Shown here: positions 24,254 to 33,208 of the stretch, piece after piece
How positions within the stretch are numbered: position 1 is the first letter of the stretch
Layout: each line of letters starts with the position of its first letter
Source of the DNA: Streptomyces xylophagus
GTDB taxonomy: Bacteria; Actinomycetota; Actinomycetes; Streptomycetales; Streptomycetaceae
DNA: 54,796 bases
NCBI RefSeq assembly: GCF_000716435.1
Contig: NZ_JNWO01000044.1
Span: 1 to 54,796 of the forward strand
Reading direction: 5' to 3'
Notes under the pieces: generated by a model
Database searches by the model: none
Told to the model about the DNA's origin: nothing
What the model saw: only the letters and a program-made list of their open reading frames with translations
Made by a program: the position numbers and the translations under genes

Positions 24254-25432
24254 TCAACTCCCCTGATTCTCTTCGGACTTGGCCGCCGCTACGGCCGCCC
24301 GTCGCCTGCGCAGCGCGAACGCGCCGCCCGCGAGCACCGCGACCGTCCCCGCCGCGCCTTCCAGCAGCCGCCAGGGCGAGGGCCCGTCCGATGAGGAGGC
24401 GGCCGCCCCGGTGGCCCCCGGAGCGCCCTTGACGCCCTTCCCCGACGGTGTGGGGCTCGCGGTCGCGCCGCCCTCGCTCAGCGGATCGACCAGCTTGCCG
24501 ACGGCGGGCGCCGAACTCCCTTTTCCGAAGCCCCAGTCGAGAAGTGCGGCGGTCTCCTTGTAGACCTCGTTGCCGCCGTTCGCGGGGTGCATCACGGTGA
24601 CCAGGAGGGTGCGGCCGTCGCGGGTGGCGGCGCCGGTGAAGGTGTTGCCGGCGTGGCTGGTGTAGCCGTTCTTCACGCCGATGATGCCCTTGTACGTGCC
24701 CAGGCCGTAGGCGCCCGTGAGCAGGCGGTCGGTGTTCTGGATCTGGAAGGTCTTCTTGCCGCCGGCCGGGAAGTTCGCGGTCCTGGTCGAGCAGTAGGCG
24801 CTGAAGTCGTCGTCGTGCAGCCCGTGCCGGGCGAAGAGGGTGAGGTCGTACGCCGACGAGAGCTGCCCGGGGTGGTCGAAGCCGTCCGGGCTCACCACAT
24901 GCGTGTCCAGGGCCTGGAGATCCTTCGCCTTGGCCTGCATCTCGGCGACCGTCTTCGCGATCCCGCCGTTCATGTGGGCCAGCACGTGCACGGCGTCGTT
25001 GCCGGAGCGCAGGAAGACGCCCTGCCACAACTGGTGGACGGTGTACAGGATTCCGGGCTTGACGCCGACCATGCTGGAGCCGGAGGGGACGTCGGCCAGG
25101 TCGGCGTCGGTCGCCCGGTGGGTCCGGGTCAGCTCGAACTTCCCCAGCACGGTGTCGGCGAACAGCATCTTCAGCGTGGACGCGGGCGCGAGCCGCTGAT
25201 GCGCGCGGTACGAGGCGAGCACCTCGCCGGTCTCGTGGTCGGCGACGATCCAGGAGCGGGCCGTGAGCTTCTTGGGCAGACCGGTGGCACTGCCCGCCTG
25301 GATCCCGTCGCGGGCCAGACGCTCACCGCCTATCGCCGTCGCCGCCGACGCGGGAGTGGCCGCCGCCACGGGAAGGGCGGCGGCGGTCAGGCCGAGAGCG
25401 GCACGCCGGGTGAGCCGAGAGGAATCGCGCAT
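24254..25432 (-). CDS. D-alanyl-D-alanine carboxypeptidase (S11, PBP5-like)
   Basis: This 392-aa secreted enzyme trims pentapeptide stems of peptidoglycan. It has an Arg-rich signal peptide (SSRLTRRAALGLTAAALPVAAA, Tat-like), the nucleophile motif STLK in LAPASTLKML, the SGN motif (RSGNDAV) and a third motif reading KNG (GVKNGYTSHAG) rather than the textbook KTG. The C-terminus has a Ser/Gly/Pro stalk, a hydrophobic segment and RRRR, so it is membrane anchored. ATG 25432 is preceded at 6 nt by TACGGT on the minus strand, suggesting a leaderless transcript. Longer upstream starts are not credible. Confidence 0.9.
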   Translation of the reverse strand: MRDSSRLTRRAALGLTAAALPVAAATPASAATAIGGERLARDGIQAGSATGLPKKLTARSWIVADHETGEVLASYRAHQRLAPASTLKMLFADTVLGKFELTRTHRATDADLADVPSGSSMVGVKPGILYTVHQLWQGVFLRSGNDAVHVLAHMNGGIAKTVAEMQAKAKDLQALDTHVVSPDGFDHPGQLSSAYDLTLFARHGLHDDDFSAYCSTRTANFPAGGKKTFQIQNTDRLLTGAYGLGTYKGIIGVKNGYTSHAGNTFTGAATRDGRTLLVTVMHPANGGNEVYKETAALLDWGFGKGSSAPAVGKLVDPLSEGGATASPTPSGKGVKGAPGATGAAASSSDGPSPWRLLEGAAGTVAVLAGGAFALRRRRAAVAAAKSEENQGS

Positions 25433-25707
25433 CCCGGGACCGTACAAAATCGGGGCGGGCCCGTGCACGGCGGGGGTGGCGAAAAGAAGCCGGAGCGAAG
25501 GCGCGGGAACCCATGTCAGCAGGCCATTGAACAGGGGTTTCCTGGCAGGAGGCCCTCCACAGCTTAGGAATGAGCTGTCTGACACAATTCTGATTTCGGG
25601 CCTCTTTTTCTCAGGTCAGGCACATCCTTTACTCAGGTCGACTCAAAGGTTCCTCCATAGCTTGTGGCCGCGCCCACAGCGGGCGCCAAGAACCTTTGGG
25701 GAACGGG
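25433..25707. other. divergent intergenic region
   Basis: This 275-bp gap separates the carboxypeptidase and the ABC permease gene. On its carboxypeptidase side a TANNNT element (25439-25444, minus strand) sits directly at the start. On its permease side the sequence becomes notably AT-richer (25560-25640) and should hold the permease promoter. No gene is seen. Confidence 0.5.
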
Positions 25708-27192
25708 ATGTTTGGCATCTATCTCAAGCGCGAGCTGAGCCGGCGCAAGAAGGCGGCCCTGGTCATCGCCATGGGTCTGGCGCTCGGTATCGCGCTGGTC
25801 ATCACCGTGAACTCGGTGTCGGCCGGCATGAATCAGGCTCAGGACAAGGTCCTCAAGTCTCTTTACGGTCTCGGAACTGACATGACCGTGACCAAGGCGC
25901 AATCGGCTCCCAAGGCCGGCAGCTCGCAGGGTCCCAGCTTCAAGTTCGGCGCCACCTCCTCCAGCAGCAGCTCGCAGAGCTCGGACCGGGTGAACACGCA
26001 GGGCGGTCAGGTCCTCGCGTCTTCCCTGGTCACCAAGGTCGGCTCGCAGAAGGGCGTGTCCGCCGCGGTCGGCGCGCTCACGCTGAACGTCACCAAGGTC
26101 GACGGCTCCTTCACCCAGGGCAAGGCGAAGTCCTCCACCGCGTCCGGCTCCTCCGGTTCCTCGCAGCAGGGCGGCCCCGGCGGCGGTGGCGGCACCAGCA
26201 GCACCGGTGCGCCGCAGGTCCAGGGCGGCGGCGCCAACTTCAACGTGAACTCGTACTCGGTCGCCGGTATCGACGTCACCAACCAGACGCTCGGCCCGCT
26301 GTCCACGTCGAAGATCACCACCGGCAAGACGTTCACGACCGCGCAGACCAACGCGAAGGTCGCCGTCGTCAGCAAGTCGTACGCCAAGTCGAAGAAGTAC
26401 AAGGTCGGTTCGACCTTCTCGATCTCCGGCACCAAGTTCACGGTCATCGGCATCGCGACGCCCAACAGCAGCGAGTCCACGATCGACGTGTACCTGCCGC
26501 TGAAGCAGGCGCAGACGCTGGGCGACTCGAAGAACAAGGTCACCACGATCTACGTCAAGGCGACCGACTCCAAGCAGATCTCGGCCGTCAAGACGACGAT
26601 CCAGAAGAACATCTCGGGTACGACGGTCACCACCTCCGCCGACCTCGCGTCCACCGTGTCCGGTTCGCTGTCCACCGCCTCCAACCTGGCGACCAGCGTC
26701 GGCAAGTGGCTGTCCATCGCGGTCCTCATCGCCGCGTTCCTCGTGGCCGCGCTGCTCACCTCCTCGGCGGTGTCCCGCCGGGTGCGTGAGTTCGGCACCC
26801 TGAAGGCGCTCGGCTGGCCGAGCCGCAAGGTGACCCGGCAGGTCGTCGGCGAGTCCATGGTCAACGGTCTGATCGGCGGCGGTCTCGGTATCGCCCTCGG
26901 TCTCGCGGCGGCCTACGCGGTCACCGCGATCAGCCCCAAGCTGACCGCGCAGCTCGGCTCCACCTCCGGCGGCGGTGGCGGCATGGGCGGCGGTCCCGGC
27001 GGCGGCCAGGGCGGCCCCGGCCAGCAGGCCAGCTCCAACACCCTGGAGATCGCCCTCAACGCGCCGGTCTCGCTGACCACCATCGCCCTCGCGGTGGGCC
27101 TGGCCGTCACCGGCGGTCTGATCGCCGGCGCGATGGGCGGCTGGCGTGCCTCCCGGATGCGCCCGGCGGACGCCCTGCGCAGCGTGTCGTAG
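25708..27192 (+). CDS. FtsX/MacB-type ABC transporter permease
   Basis: This 494-aa membrane protein has the MacB-like plan. TM1 (AALVIAMGLALGIALVITVNSV) is followed by a large extracytoplasmic region to about residue 330, then three more TMs forming the FtsX domain (SIAVLIAAFLVAALL, MVNGLIGGGLGIALGLAAAY, TTIALAVGLAVTGGLIAG). The conserved REFGTLKALGWPSRKV coupling segment is present. Two Gly/Ser/Gln-rich stretches are notable: one in the outer domain and one in the loop between TM3 and TM4. It works with the ATPase downstream, probably in mechanotransmission or export. The true start is ATG 25708; a TTG at 25696 is in frame but unlikely. Confidence 0.9.
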   Translation: MFGIYLKRELSRRKKAALVIAMGLALGIALVITVNSVSAGMNQAQDKVLKSLYGLGTDMTVTKAQSAPKAGSSQGPSFKFGATSSSSSSQSSDRVNTQGGQVLASSLVTKVGSQKGVSAAVGALTLNVTKVDGSFTQGKAKSSTASGSSGSSQQGGPGGGGGTSSTGAPQVQGGGANFNVNSYSVAGIDVTNQTLGPLSTSKITTGKTFTTAQTNAKVAVVSKSYAKSKKYKVGSTFSISGTKFTVIGIATPNSSESTIDVYLPLKQAQTLGDSKNKVTTIYVKATDSKQISAVKTTIQKNISGTTVTTSADLASTVSGSLSTASNLATSVGKWLSIAVLIAAFLVAALLTSSAVSRRVREFGTLKALGWPSRKVTRQVVGESMVNGLIGGGLGIALGLAAAYAVTAISPKLTAQLGSTSGGGGGMGGGPGGGQGGPGQQASSNTLEIALNAPVSLTTIALAVGLAVTGGLIAGAMGGWRASRMRPADALRSVS

Positions 27193-27244
27193 ACCGGCCG
27201 CGGTGGCTCGGACCGCCGCTGCCGTGGACCGCACCCCCTGATCC

Positions 27245-27282
27245 GGGGCGCCGCCACCGATCCCCCCGGGCGGCGGCGCCCC
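27245..27282 (+). terminator. GC hairpin between ABC permease and ATPase genes
   Basis: GGGGCGCCGCC (27245-27255) pairs perfectly with GGCGGCGCCCC (27272-27282), and a pyrimidine-rich CCCTCTTCTT follows. In this 130-bp gap it could partly terminate the permease transcript or protect its 3' end, setting the ratio of the two subunits. Confidence 0.6.
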
Positions 27283-27322
27283 GACCCTCTTCTTCACAGA
27301 CGTTCTTCACGACGGAGATCCC

Positions 27323-28093
27323 ATGTACAAGCTCACCGGCGTCACCAAGCGCTACACGCGGGGCAAGGAGACGGTCGAGGCGCTGCGCGGCGTCGACCTC
27401 ACGATCGCGGACGGCGACCAGCTCGTCATCCAGGGCCCCACCGGCGGCGGCAAGTCGACGCTGCTGCAGATGATCGGCGGCCTGGACCGCCCCTCCGAGG
27501 GCAGCGTCGAGCTGGACGACGTCAACCTCGCCACGATCAGCGAGGCGAAGCTGACCCGGCTGCGGGCCGAGAAGATCGGCATCATCTTCCAGTCCTTCAA
27601 CCTCATCCCGACGCTCACCGCGCAGGAGAACGTCGAGACGGCCCTGGTCCCCCTCGGCGTCAAGCCGGCGGAGCGGCGCGAGCGCGCCGCCGAGGCACTC
27701 ACCTCGGTCGGTCTCGGCGACCGTCTCAAGCACGCCCCGTCCGAACTCTCCGGCGGTCAGCAGCAGCGCGTGGCGATCGCCCGCGCGCTGGTGAAGAAGC
27801 CGAAGGTGCTCCTCGCCGACGAGCCCACCGGCAACCTCGACGAAGGCACCCGCGACGACATCATGGGCCTGCTGGAGGGCTTGTGGCACGAGTACGGACT
27901 GACCTTCATCATGGTCACCCACGACTCGTCCATCGCCCGCCGCGCCCCGCGACTGGCCACCATCAAGGCCGGCCAGATCACCCTCACCGAACAGGGCGGC
28001 GGCCAGCGCCAGTTCGCCCCTCAGCAGGGGCACGGGGACCAGTCCTACGGCGGGCAGCAGCAGTACGCGCAGTACGGCAACCAGGGTTACTAG
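27323..28093 (+). CDS. LolD/MacB-type ABC transporter ATP-binding protein
   Basis: This 256-aa ABC ATPase has Walker A GPTGGGKST, Q-loop IIFQSFNLIP, signature LSGGQQQRVAIA, Walker B KVLLADEPTGNLD and H-loop MVTHDSS, all typical of the LolD/FtsE/MacB group. The C-terminal 35 residues form a Gln/Gly/Tyr-rich tail (QQGHGDQSYGGQQQYAQYG) not needed for the fold. It pairs with the FtsX-type permease upstream. The ATG follows ACGGAG. Confidence 0.93.
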   Translation: MYKLTGVTKRYTRGKETVEALRGVDLTIADGDQLVIQGPTGGGKSTLLQMIGGLDRPSEGSVELDDVNLATISEAKLTRLRAEKIGIIFQSFNLIPTLTAQENVETALVPLGVKPAERRERAAEALTSVGLGDRLKHAPSELSGGQQQRVAIARALVKKPKVLLADEPTGNLDEGTRDDIMGLLEGLWHEYGLTFIMVTHDSSIARRAPRLATIKAGQITLTEQGGGQRQFAPQQGHGDQSYGGQQQYAQYGNQGY

Positions 28094-28128
28094 CCCCTAC
28101 GCCGTCGGTCCGGTCCTGTCGGGGCCGT

Positions 28129-29124
28129 TCACCGCCCGAGCACGTGGTCGACCTCGGCCAACTGCTCTGCGGTGAGCGGTCCCTTCGCGATCGCGCCCGC
28201 GTTCTGCTCCGCCTGGGCGACCGAGCGGAAGCCCGGGATCGGGATGGTGCGGGGGCTGCGGGCCCAGAGCCAGGCGAGGGCGCCCTGGGCCGGGGTGCGG
28301 CCGTCGGAGGTGAGGATGTCTCGGAGGGCGTCCACGCGGGTGACCCAGTCCTCGTCCGCTCCGGCGCCCTGCTTGAAACCCTGCATCCAGGCCGGGGGCG
28401 TGTTGCGGATGTCGCCGGCCTCCAACGTCCGCCCCGCCGCCTGCTTTCCGGTGAGCAGACCCATCGCGAGGGGGCTGCGGTTGATGCTCGCGAGGTCCAA
28501 CTCCTCGCACAGCGCGAACATTTCGGGCGCGTCCTGGAACACGTTCGCCGCGTGCTGTACGGCCGCGCAGTGCTCCCCCTCGGCGAAGACGGCGGCACGA
28601 GCGGGGTCGTCGGTGCTCCAGGCGTAGGCGCGGATCAGCCCCTCCCGTACGAACTCCTCGCACTGCTCACGGAGTTGGGCGGCGCGCTCCAAGTCGGCGT
28701 CGGACAGGTGCAGTTGGTACAGGTCGACGTGGTCGGTGTCGAGGCGCTTCAGCGACGCGGTGAGCGCGCGGCGGGCGTACTCCGGGGAGTCGTCGCTGCC
28801 GGTGAGGGTGCGGGTGTCCTCGTCGAAGACGTTGCCCCACTTGGTGGCGAGGACCACGTCGTCCCGGCGCTTGCCCAGCGCGCGGCCGAGGACGCGTTCG
28901 CTGTGCCCCGCGCCGTAGGTGTCGGCGGTGTCGAAGAACGTGACACCCAGGTCGAGGGCGCGCCGAACCGCCCGTACGGACTCCTCGTCGTCGACCTTGC
29001 CCCAGCCGAGCGGCTGCCCGTCCGTGTCCTGCCACTCACCGCCGATCGCCCAGCAGCCGAAGCCGAGAGCGCTCACGTCGATACCGCTGCGTCCGAGGGT
29101 CCTGATGTTCGACTTGGTCTCCAT
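28129..29124 (-). CDS. aldo/keto reductase
   Basis: This 331-aa NADPH-dependent TIM-barrel oxidoreductase has the family tetrad visible in order: Asp in FFDTADTYG, Tyr in the same segment, Lys in VLATKWG and His in LYQLHLSD. It belongs to the YdhF/YajO-like group with LGRSGIDVSALGFGCWAIGG at the N-terminus. ATG 29124 is preceded at 8 nt by TAGTGT on the minus strand, consistent with a leaderless transcript; the longer in-frame start at 29163 is less likely. Substrate unknown. Confidence 0.9.
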   Translation of the reverse strand: METKSNIRTLGRSGIDVSALGFGCWAIGGEWQDTDGQPLGWGKVDDEESVRAVRRALDLGVTFFDTADTYGAGHSERVLGRALGKRRDDVVLATKWGNVFDEDTRTLTGSDDSPEYARRALTASLKRLDTDHVDLYQLHLSDADLERAAQLREQCEEFVREGLIRAYAWSTDDPARAAVFAEGEHCAAVQHAANVFQDAPEMFALCEELDLASINRSPLAMGLLTGKQAAGRTLEAGDIRNTPPAWMQGFKQGAGADEDWVTRVDALRDILTSDGRTPAQGALAWLWARSPRTIPIPGFRSVAQAEQNAGAIAKGPLTAEQLAEVDHVLGR

Positions 29125-29211
29125 GCCTGTGGACACTAGGAGTTGGAGCGCACACGAAGGCAAGGGTTTTTGCGTCGGGGCACGGCCTTTTACGCACGGC
29201 CTTCGCGTCGA

Positions 29212-29538
29212 TCAGGCCTGGCCCGTCTCGAAGCGGGCGATCCTGCCGTCGTCGCCGACCGTGAAGCTCCACCGGGTGCGCATCTCGCCCCACGCGTCGT
29301 TGGAGTAGCGGGCGACGAGGGCCCGGCCGCCGTTGGACTCCCGGTCGACCTCCATGTGGCCGTGCGAGGAGAAGATCTCCCGGTCGATCCACTCGGCGAG
29401 GTCACGGTCGGAGCCGTCGTCCGCCATCGTCGCGCCCGGTGCGAGCAGCGCCAGGAAGGCGTCGCGGTCATGGGCGTTGACGGCGCTGACGAAGGCCCGG
29501 ACCGCCGGATCGCTGAGTTTGGCTGTCTGAATCGTCAT
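29212..29538 (-). CDS. NTF2-like (SnoaL-type) family protein
   Basis: This 108-aa single-domain protein has the cone-shaped NTF2/SnoaL pattern: an N-terminal helix with VRAFVSAVNAHDRDAFLALLAP, then TMADDG and a sheet with WIDREIF and FTVGDDGRIARFETGQ. Such proteins may be isomerases, hydrolases or binding proteins; nothing specifies the role here. The start is ATG 29538; an in-frame start at 29553 is possible. Confidence 0.8.
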   Translation of the reverse strand: MTIQTAKLSDPAVRAFVSAVNAHDRDAFLALLAPGATMADDGSDRDLAEWIDREIFSSHGHMEVDRESNGGRALVARYSNDAWGEMRTRWSFTVGDDGRIARFETGQA

Positions 29539-29683
29539 GCCGGTCAGACTCACACCGTTCGCGGGGGCCCGCCACCCGAACGGCCGCGCGAACCCGCCCG
29601 CGTGACGCCCGGGGTGCGACGGTGGAGGGACGTCGGGGGGACACCGTAGGGGGACGTCCCCGCCGTCTGTCCAGGGAGTCGCC

Positions 29684-30229
29684 GTGACCTGTTACGACCG
29701 AAGCGATCTGGGCCTGCTGCTGCTCCGGCTGGGTACCGGCGGGGTGCTGGCCGCGCACGGCTCGCAGAAGCTGTTCGGCTGGTTCGGTGGGGGTGGCATC
29801 GAGGGCACCGGTGCGGCCATGGAGGCGATGGGCTACTCCCCCGGCAGGCAGAGCGCCACGATGGCGGGCCTCGCGGAGGCCGGCGGCGGCGCGCTCCTCG
29901 CGCTGGGCCTCGCGACCCCGGCGGCGGGTGCGGCGGCGGCCGGCGCGATGGCGGGAGCCACCGCCGTCCACGCGCCCAACGGCTTCTTCGCGGCGGGCGG
30001 CGGCTACGAGTACGCGGCCTCCCTCGCCCTGACCGCGGCCGGCCTCGCGATCACGGGCCCTGGCCGCCTCTCCCTGGACCACGCGCTCGGCCACGCGGTG
30101 AACCGGGGCTGGATGGTCCCGGCGGCGCTCGCGGTGACCGGGGCGGCGACGGCGGTGGTGATCGGCCTGCGGAACAGGCGGGTGCGGGAGGCGGCGGAGT
30201 TCGGGCAGGAGACGCTGTTCGACGAGTAG
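29684..30229 (+). CDS. DoxX-family membrane protein
   Basis: This 181-aa protein has four hydrophobic segments. The DoxX pattern LLLLRLGTGGVLAAHGSQKLFGWFGGGG lies at the N-terminus, followed by helices rich in Ala and Gly. DoxX proteins are small membrane proteins linked to redox and thiol stress. The start is GTG with AGGGAG upstream. It is monocistronic or weakly linked to the next gene. Confidence 0.88.
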   Translation: MTCYDRSDLGLLLLRLGTGGVLAAHGSQKLFGWFGGGGIEGTGAAMEAMGYSPGRQSATMAGLAEAGGGALLALGLATPAAGAAAAGAMAGATAVHAPNGFFAAGGGYEYAASLALTAAGLAITGPGRLSLDHALGHAVNRGWMVPAALAVTGAATAVVIGLRNRRVREAAEFGQETLFDE

Positions 30230-30293
30230 GGCGGACGGGGTGGGGTCGGACGAGTAGGCCGGCCGAGTGGCTCGGTGATGGCAGGCTGGGCGC

Positions 30294-30686
30294 ATGAGTG
30301 ATCAGAACGACCGGCCCGCCGACCTCTGGGCCGGTGTCGAGGACCTGTGGACCTGGGTGGACGACAACCGGCCCCTCGACGGCCGGGAGGGCGTGCTGCT
30401 GCGGATCCTGAAGCTGTCCGAGGAGGTCGGCGAGGTCGCCCAGGCGGTGATCGGGGCGACCGGCCAGAACCCGCGAAAGGGCGTCACCCACACCTGGGAC
30501 GACGTCCAGGCGGAACTGTGCGATGTCGTCATCACCGCGCTGGTGGCGCTCCGCACGCTGACCCCGGACACGCGGGAGGTCTTCACCCGCCACCTGGCCC
30601 GGGTCATGGAACGCTCCCTCGGCCCGTCCGCAGTTGTTCACCCCCAGGACCTGCCCACACCCCGCGGAGTTGGTGAGATCCGCTGA
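30294..30686 (+). CDS. MazG-like nucleotide pyrophosphohydrolase
   Basis: This 130-aa all-alpha NTP-PPase has the EExxE motif in KLSEEVGEVAQA and the downstream ExxD in AELCDVVITAL, the Mg-binding acidic set of MazG-like proteins. It probably hydrolyses non-canonical or excess NTPs. CAGGCT ends 6 nt before the ATG and there is no ribosome site, so the transcript is probably leaderless. Confidence 0.88.
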   Translation: MSDQNDRPADLWAGVEDLWTWVDDNRPLDGREGVLLRILKLSEEVGEVAQAVIGATGQNPRKGVTHTWDDVQAELCDVVITALVALRTLTPDTREVFTRHLARVMERSLGPSAVVHPQDLPTPRGVGEIR

Positions 30687-30723
30687 ACCTTCTCGTCGAC
30701 ACCGAGCCGACGAAGGGGTCCCA

Positions 30724-32124
30724 GTGCAGGACTACGTTTTCACCAGTGGGCGCAGGACGGTCGCCGTGGGGGGCACCTGCCTCGCCCTCGCCGCCCTCGG
30801 ACTGGGCCTCAACACCCAGGCGCACGCCGCGAGTTACGGCACCCCGACCATCTCCCTGTCGGCCACGTACCTTTCGGGCGCGGTGGGCGCGGTCGGTGAC
30901 CCGACCGTGCAGGTGACGGTCGCTCAGAGCGGCGCGGATGCCAGTGCGTTGACGGTCGCGGCCAGCAAGAGCAGCAAGACGTCCGTGGCGCCGACGAGCG
31001 CGGTGGCCGTCACCGGCACCGGCGCCACCCGTCAACTCGCGGTCACAGCCGCCGCGCAGGGCTACACGGACCTGACGGTGAAGGTCACGGGCCTCGGCGG
31101 CAAGACGGCCACCAAGACCCTGCACTACGCGGCCTCGACCTCCGTCCAACAGCCCACCGACACCCGCTACTTCACCGGCTCCAGCGACGCCTCCGCCGCC
31201 GTCGACGTGGGCGGCGGCTACGTCGTCGTAGCGGATGACGAGTCCAACGTCCTTCGCCTGTACGACCGTTCGACCTCCGGCGCCCCCGTCAAGACCTGGG
31301 ACTTCAGCGACGACATCGACGTCTCCAAGGAGATCGACATCGAGGGCGCGGCCCGCGTCGGCGACACGATCTACTGGACCGGTTCGCTCGGCAACAACAA
31401 GGACGGCGAGTACAAGGCGGCCCGCAACACGGTCTTCACCACGAAGGTGACCGGCACCGGCGCGAACACGGCGCTCTCCTACGGCGGTTCGTACGGCAAG
31501 CTGCGCGACAACCTGGTGGCGTGGGACAAGGCGAACGGGAACCGGTACGGCTTCGCGACGGGCACCGCGGACGGTCAAGTGCCCAAGGAGATCAACGGGT
31601 TCAACGTGGAGGGCCTGGAGTTCGCGCCGGGCTCGACGAGCACGGCGTACCTCGGTTTCCGCGCCCCGCTCGCCCCTGCGGTCGCGGGCGGCAAGGCGCT
31701 GCTCGTGCCGGTGACCAACATCGACAAGGTGGTCGCGAACGGCACCGCCGCGACCTTCGGCACGCCGATCGAGCTGGACCTCGGCGGGCTCTCGGTGCGC
31801 GACATCCGCAAGAACGCGGCGAACCAGTATCTGATCGTCGCCGGTTCGTGGGCCGCCGACGACAACTCCGACCCGTACGCCCTCTACTCCTGGACCGGCA
31901 ACGCGGCCGACCAGCCGGTCAAGCTGCGCGACCTGCCGACCACGGACCCTGGCGCCTGGGAGGCGGTCGTGGACGTACCGGACCTGACGGCTGCGGGCGC
32001 CCGCGCCCAGCTGATCACCGACGACGGCGCGGCCGACCTGTACGGCGACGGCACCGAGGCGAAGGACCTCACGCACCCGGAGTGGCAGAAGTCCCGCTCG
32101 ACCTGGTTCACGGTCACCGGCTGA
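30724..32124 (+). CDS. secreted beta-propeller-like protein (DUF3616-type)
   Basis: This 466-aa protein has a signal peptide (TVAVGGTCLALAALGLGLNTQAHAA), an Ig-like N-terminal region (about 35-140, alternating Thr/Val strands) and a C-terminal region with VVVADDESNVLRLYD, EIDIEGAARVGDTIYWTGS and NVEGLEFAPGSTSTAYLGFRAPL. The last features recall DUF3616 propeller proteins. No enzyme motif is apparent. The GTG 30724 start follows GAAGGGG. It is probably extracellular; its role is unknown. Confidence 0.75.
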   Translation: MQDYVFTSGRRTVAVGGTCLALAALGLGLNTQAHAASYGTPTISLSATYLSGAVGAVGDPTVQVTVAQSGADASALTVAASKSSKTSVAPTSAVAVTGTGATRQLAVTAAAQGYTDLTVKVTGLGGKTATKTLHYAASTSVQQPTDTRYFTGSSDASAAVDVGGGYVVVADDESNVLRLYDRSTSGAPVKTWDFSDDIDVSKEIDIEGAARVGDTIYWTGSLGNNKDGEYKAARNTVFTTKVTGTGANTALSYGGSYGKLRDNLVAWDKANGNRYGFATGTADGQVPKEINGFNVEGLEFAPGSTSTAYLGFRAPLAPAVAGGKALLVPVTNIDKVVANGTAATFGTPIELDLGGLSVRDIRKNAANQYLIVAGSWAADDNSDPYALYSWTGNAADQPVKLRDLPTTDPGAWEAVVDVPDLTAAGARAQLITDDGAADLYGDGTEAKDLTHPEWQKSRSTWFTVTG

Positions 32125-32213
32125 CGGGCGACGCGCGCCCTGCGAAGGCGCCGGGCGCGCGCCACCCTGGCACCCTGGTCCTCGACAACACCGTCGAGGA
32201 CGAAAGCCGAGTC

Positions 32214-33092
32214 ATGACCACCGAAAAGCTCACCGTAGGCGTCCTGGGCACCGGCATCATGGGCGCCGCGATGGCCCGCAACCTCGCCCGCGCCGGACAC
32301 ACCGTCCACGTCTGGAACCGCACCCGCGCCAAGGCCGACCCCCTGTCCGCCGACGGCGCGCATGTCACCGGCACGGTGGCGGACGCGGTACGCGAGGCGG
32401 ACGTCATCCTCACGATGCTCTACGACGGTGACGCCGTCCTGGACGTGATGCGCGAGGCCGCCCCCGCCCTGCGCCCCGGCGCCGCGTGGATCCAGTCGAC
32501 GACGTCGAGCCTCGAATCGGTCGGCGAACTGGCCGAGTTCGCGAACCGGCACGACCTCGTCTTCTACGACGCCCCCGTGCTCGGCACCCGCCAGCCCGCC
32601 GAGGCCGGTCAACTGACGGTCCTCGCCGCGGGCCCGGAGTCCGGCCGCGAGACGGTCACCCCCGTCTTCGACGCGGTCGGCGCCCGCACGATGTGGGTCG
32701 GCGAGGACGGCGCGGCGGCCACGGCGACCCGGCTGAAGCTGGTGGCCAACAGCTGGGTCCTGGCCGTGACGAACGCGGCGGGCGAGGCACTGGCCCTGTC
32801 CAAGGCCCTGGACGTCGACCCCCAGAGCTTCCTCGGTCTCATCGCCGGCGGCCCTCTCGACATGGGCTACCTGCACGCCAAGTCGGCCGCGATCCTGAAC
32901 GACCAGCTGACTCCGGCGAGTTTCGCGGTCACGACCGCCGAGAAGGACGCCCGCCTGATCGTCCAGGCCGGCGCGAGCCACGGCGTCCGCCTCGACGTCG
33001 CGGCGGCGGGCGCGGAACGGTTCGCGCGGGCGGCGGCGCAGGGGCACGGGGACGAGGACATGGCGGCGGCGTACTTCGCGAGCTTCGACTGA
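32214..33092 (+). CDS. NAD(P)-dependent oxidoreductase, 3-hydroxyisobutyrate dehydrogenase family
   Basis: This 292-aa beta-hydroxyacid dehydrogenase-like enzyme has the Rossmann motif GVLGTGIMGAAMARNL at the N-terminus and NRTRAKAD for the NADP ribose phosphate. The middle segment DAPVLGTRQPAEAGQLTVLAAG is a variant of the substrate-binding DAPVSGG motif. The catalytic Lys is in KLVANSW, and a helical C-terminal domain follows. The native substrate may be a short hydroxyacid, glyoxylate or an imine. Start at ATG 32214. Confidence 0.9.
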   Translation: MTTEKLTVGVLGTGIMGAAMARNLARAGHTVHVWNRTRAKADPLSADGAHVTGTVADAVREADVILTMLYDGDAVLDVMREAAPALRPGAAWIQSTTSSLESVGELAEFANRHDLVFYDAPVLGTRQPAEAGQLTVLAAGPESGRETVTPVFDAVGARTMWVGEDGAAATATRLKLVANSWVLAVTNAAGEALALSKALDVDPQSFLGLIAGGPLDMGYLHAKSAAILNDQLTPASFAVTTAEKDARLIVQAGASHGVRLDVAAAGAERFARAAAQGHGDEDMAAAYFASFD

Positions 33093-33208
33093 GCGTCACC
33101 ATTGCGTCACAGCTAGTACGTGGGCGAAACCCTGAGTGCGACGGACCTGTCTCTCTCCGCGAGTGCCGGCGAGAGCCGGTCCGTAACACAGCGAGTTCGG
33201 GGGACGTC

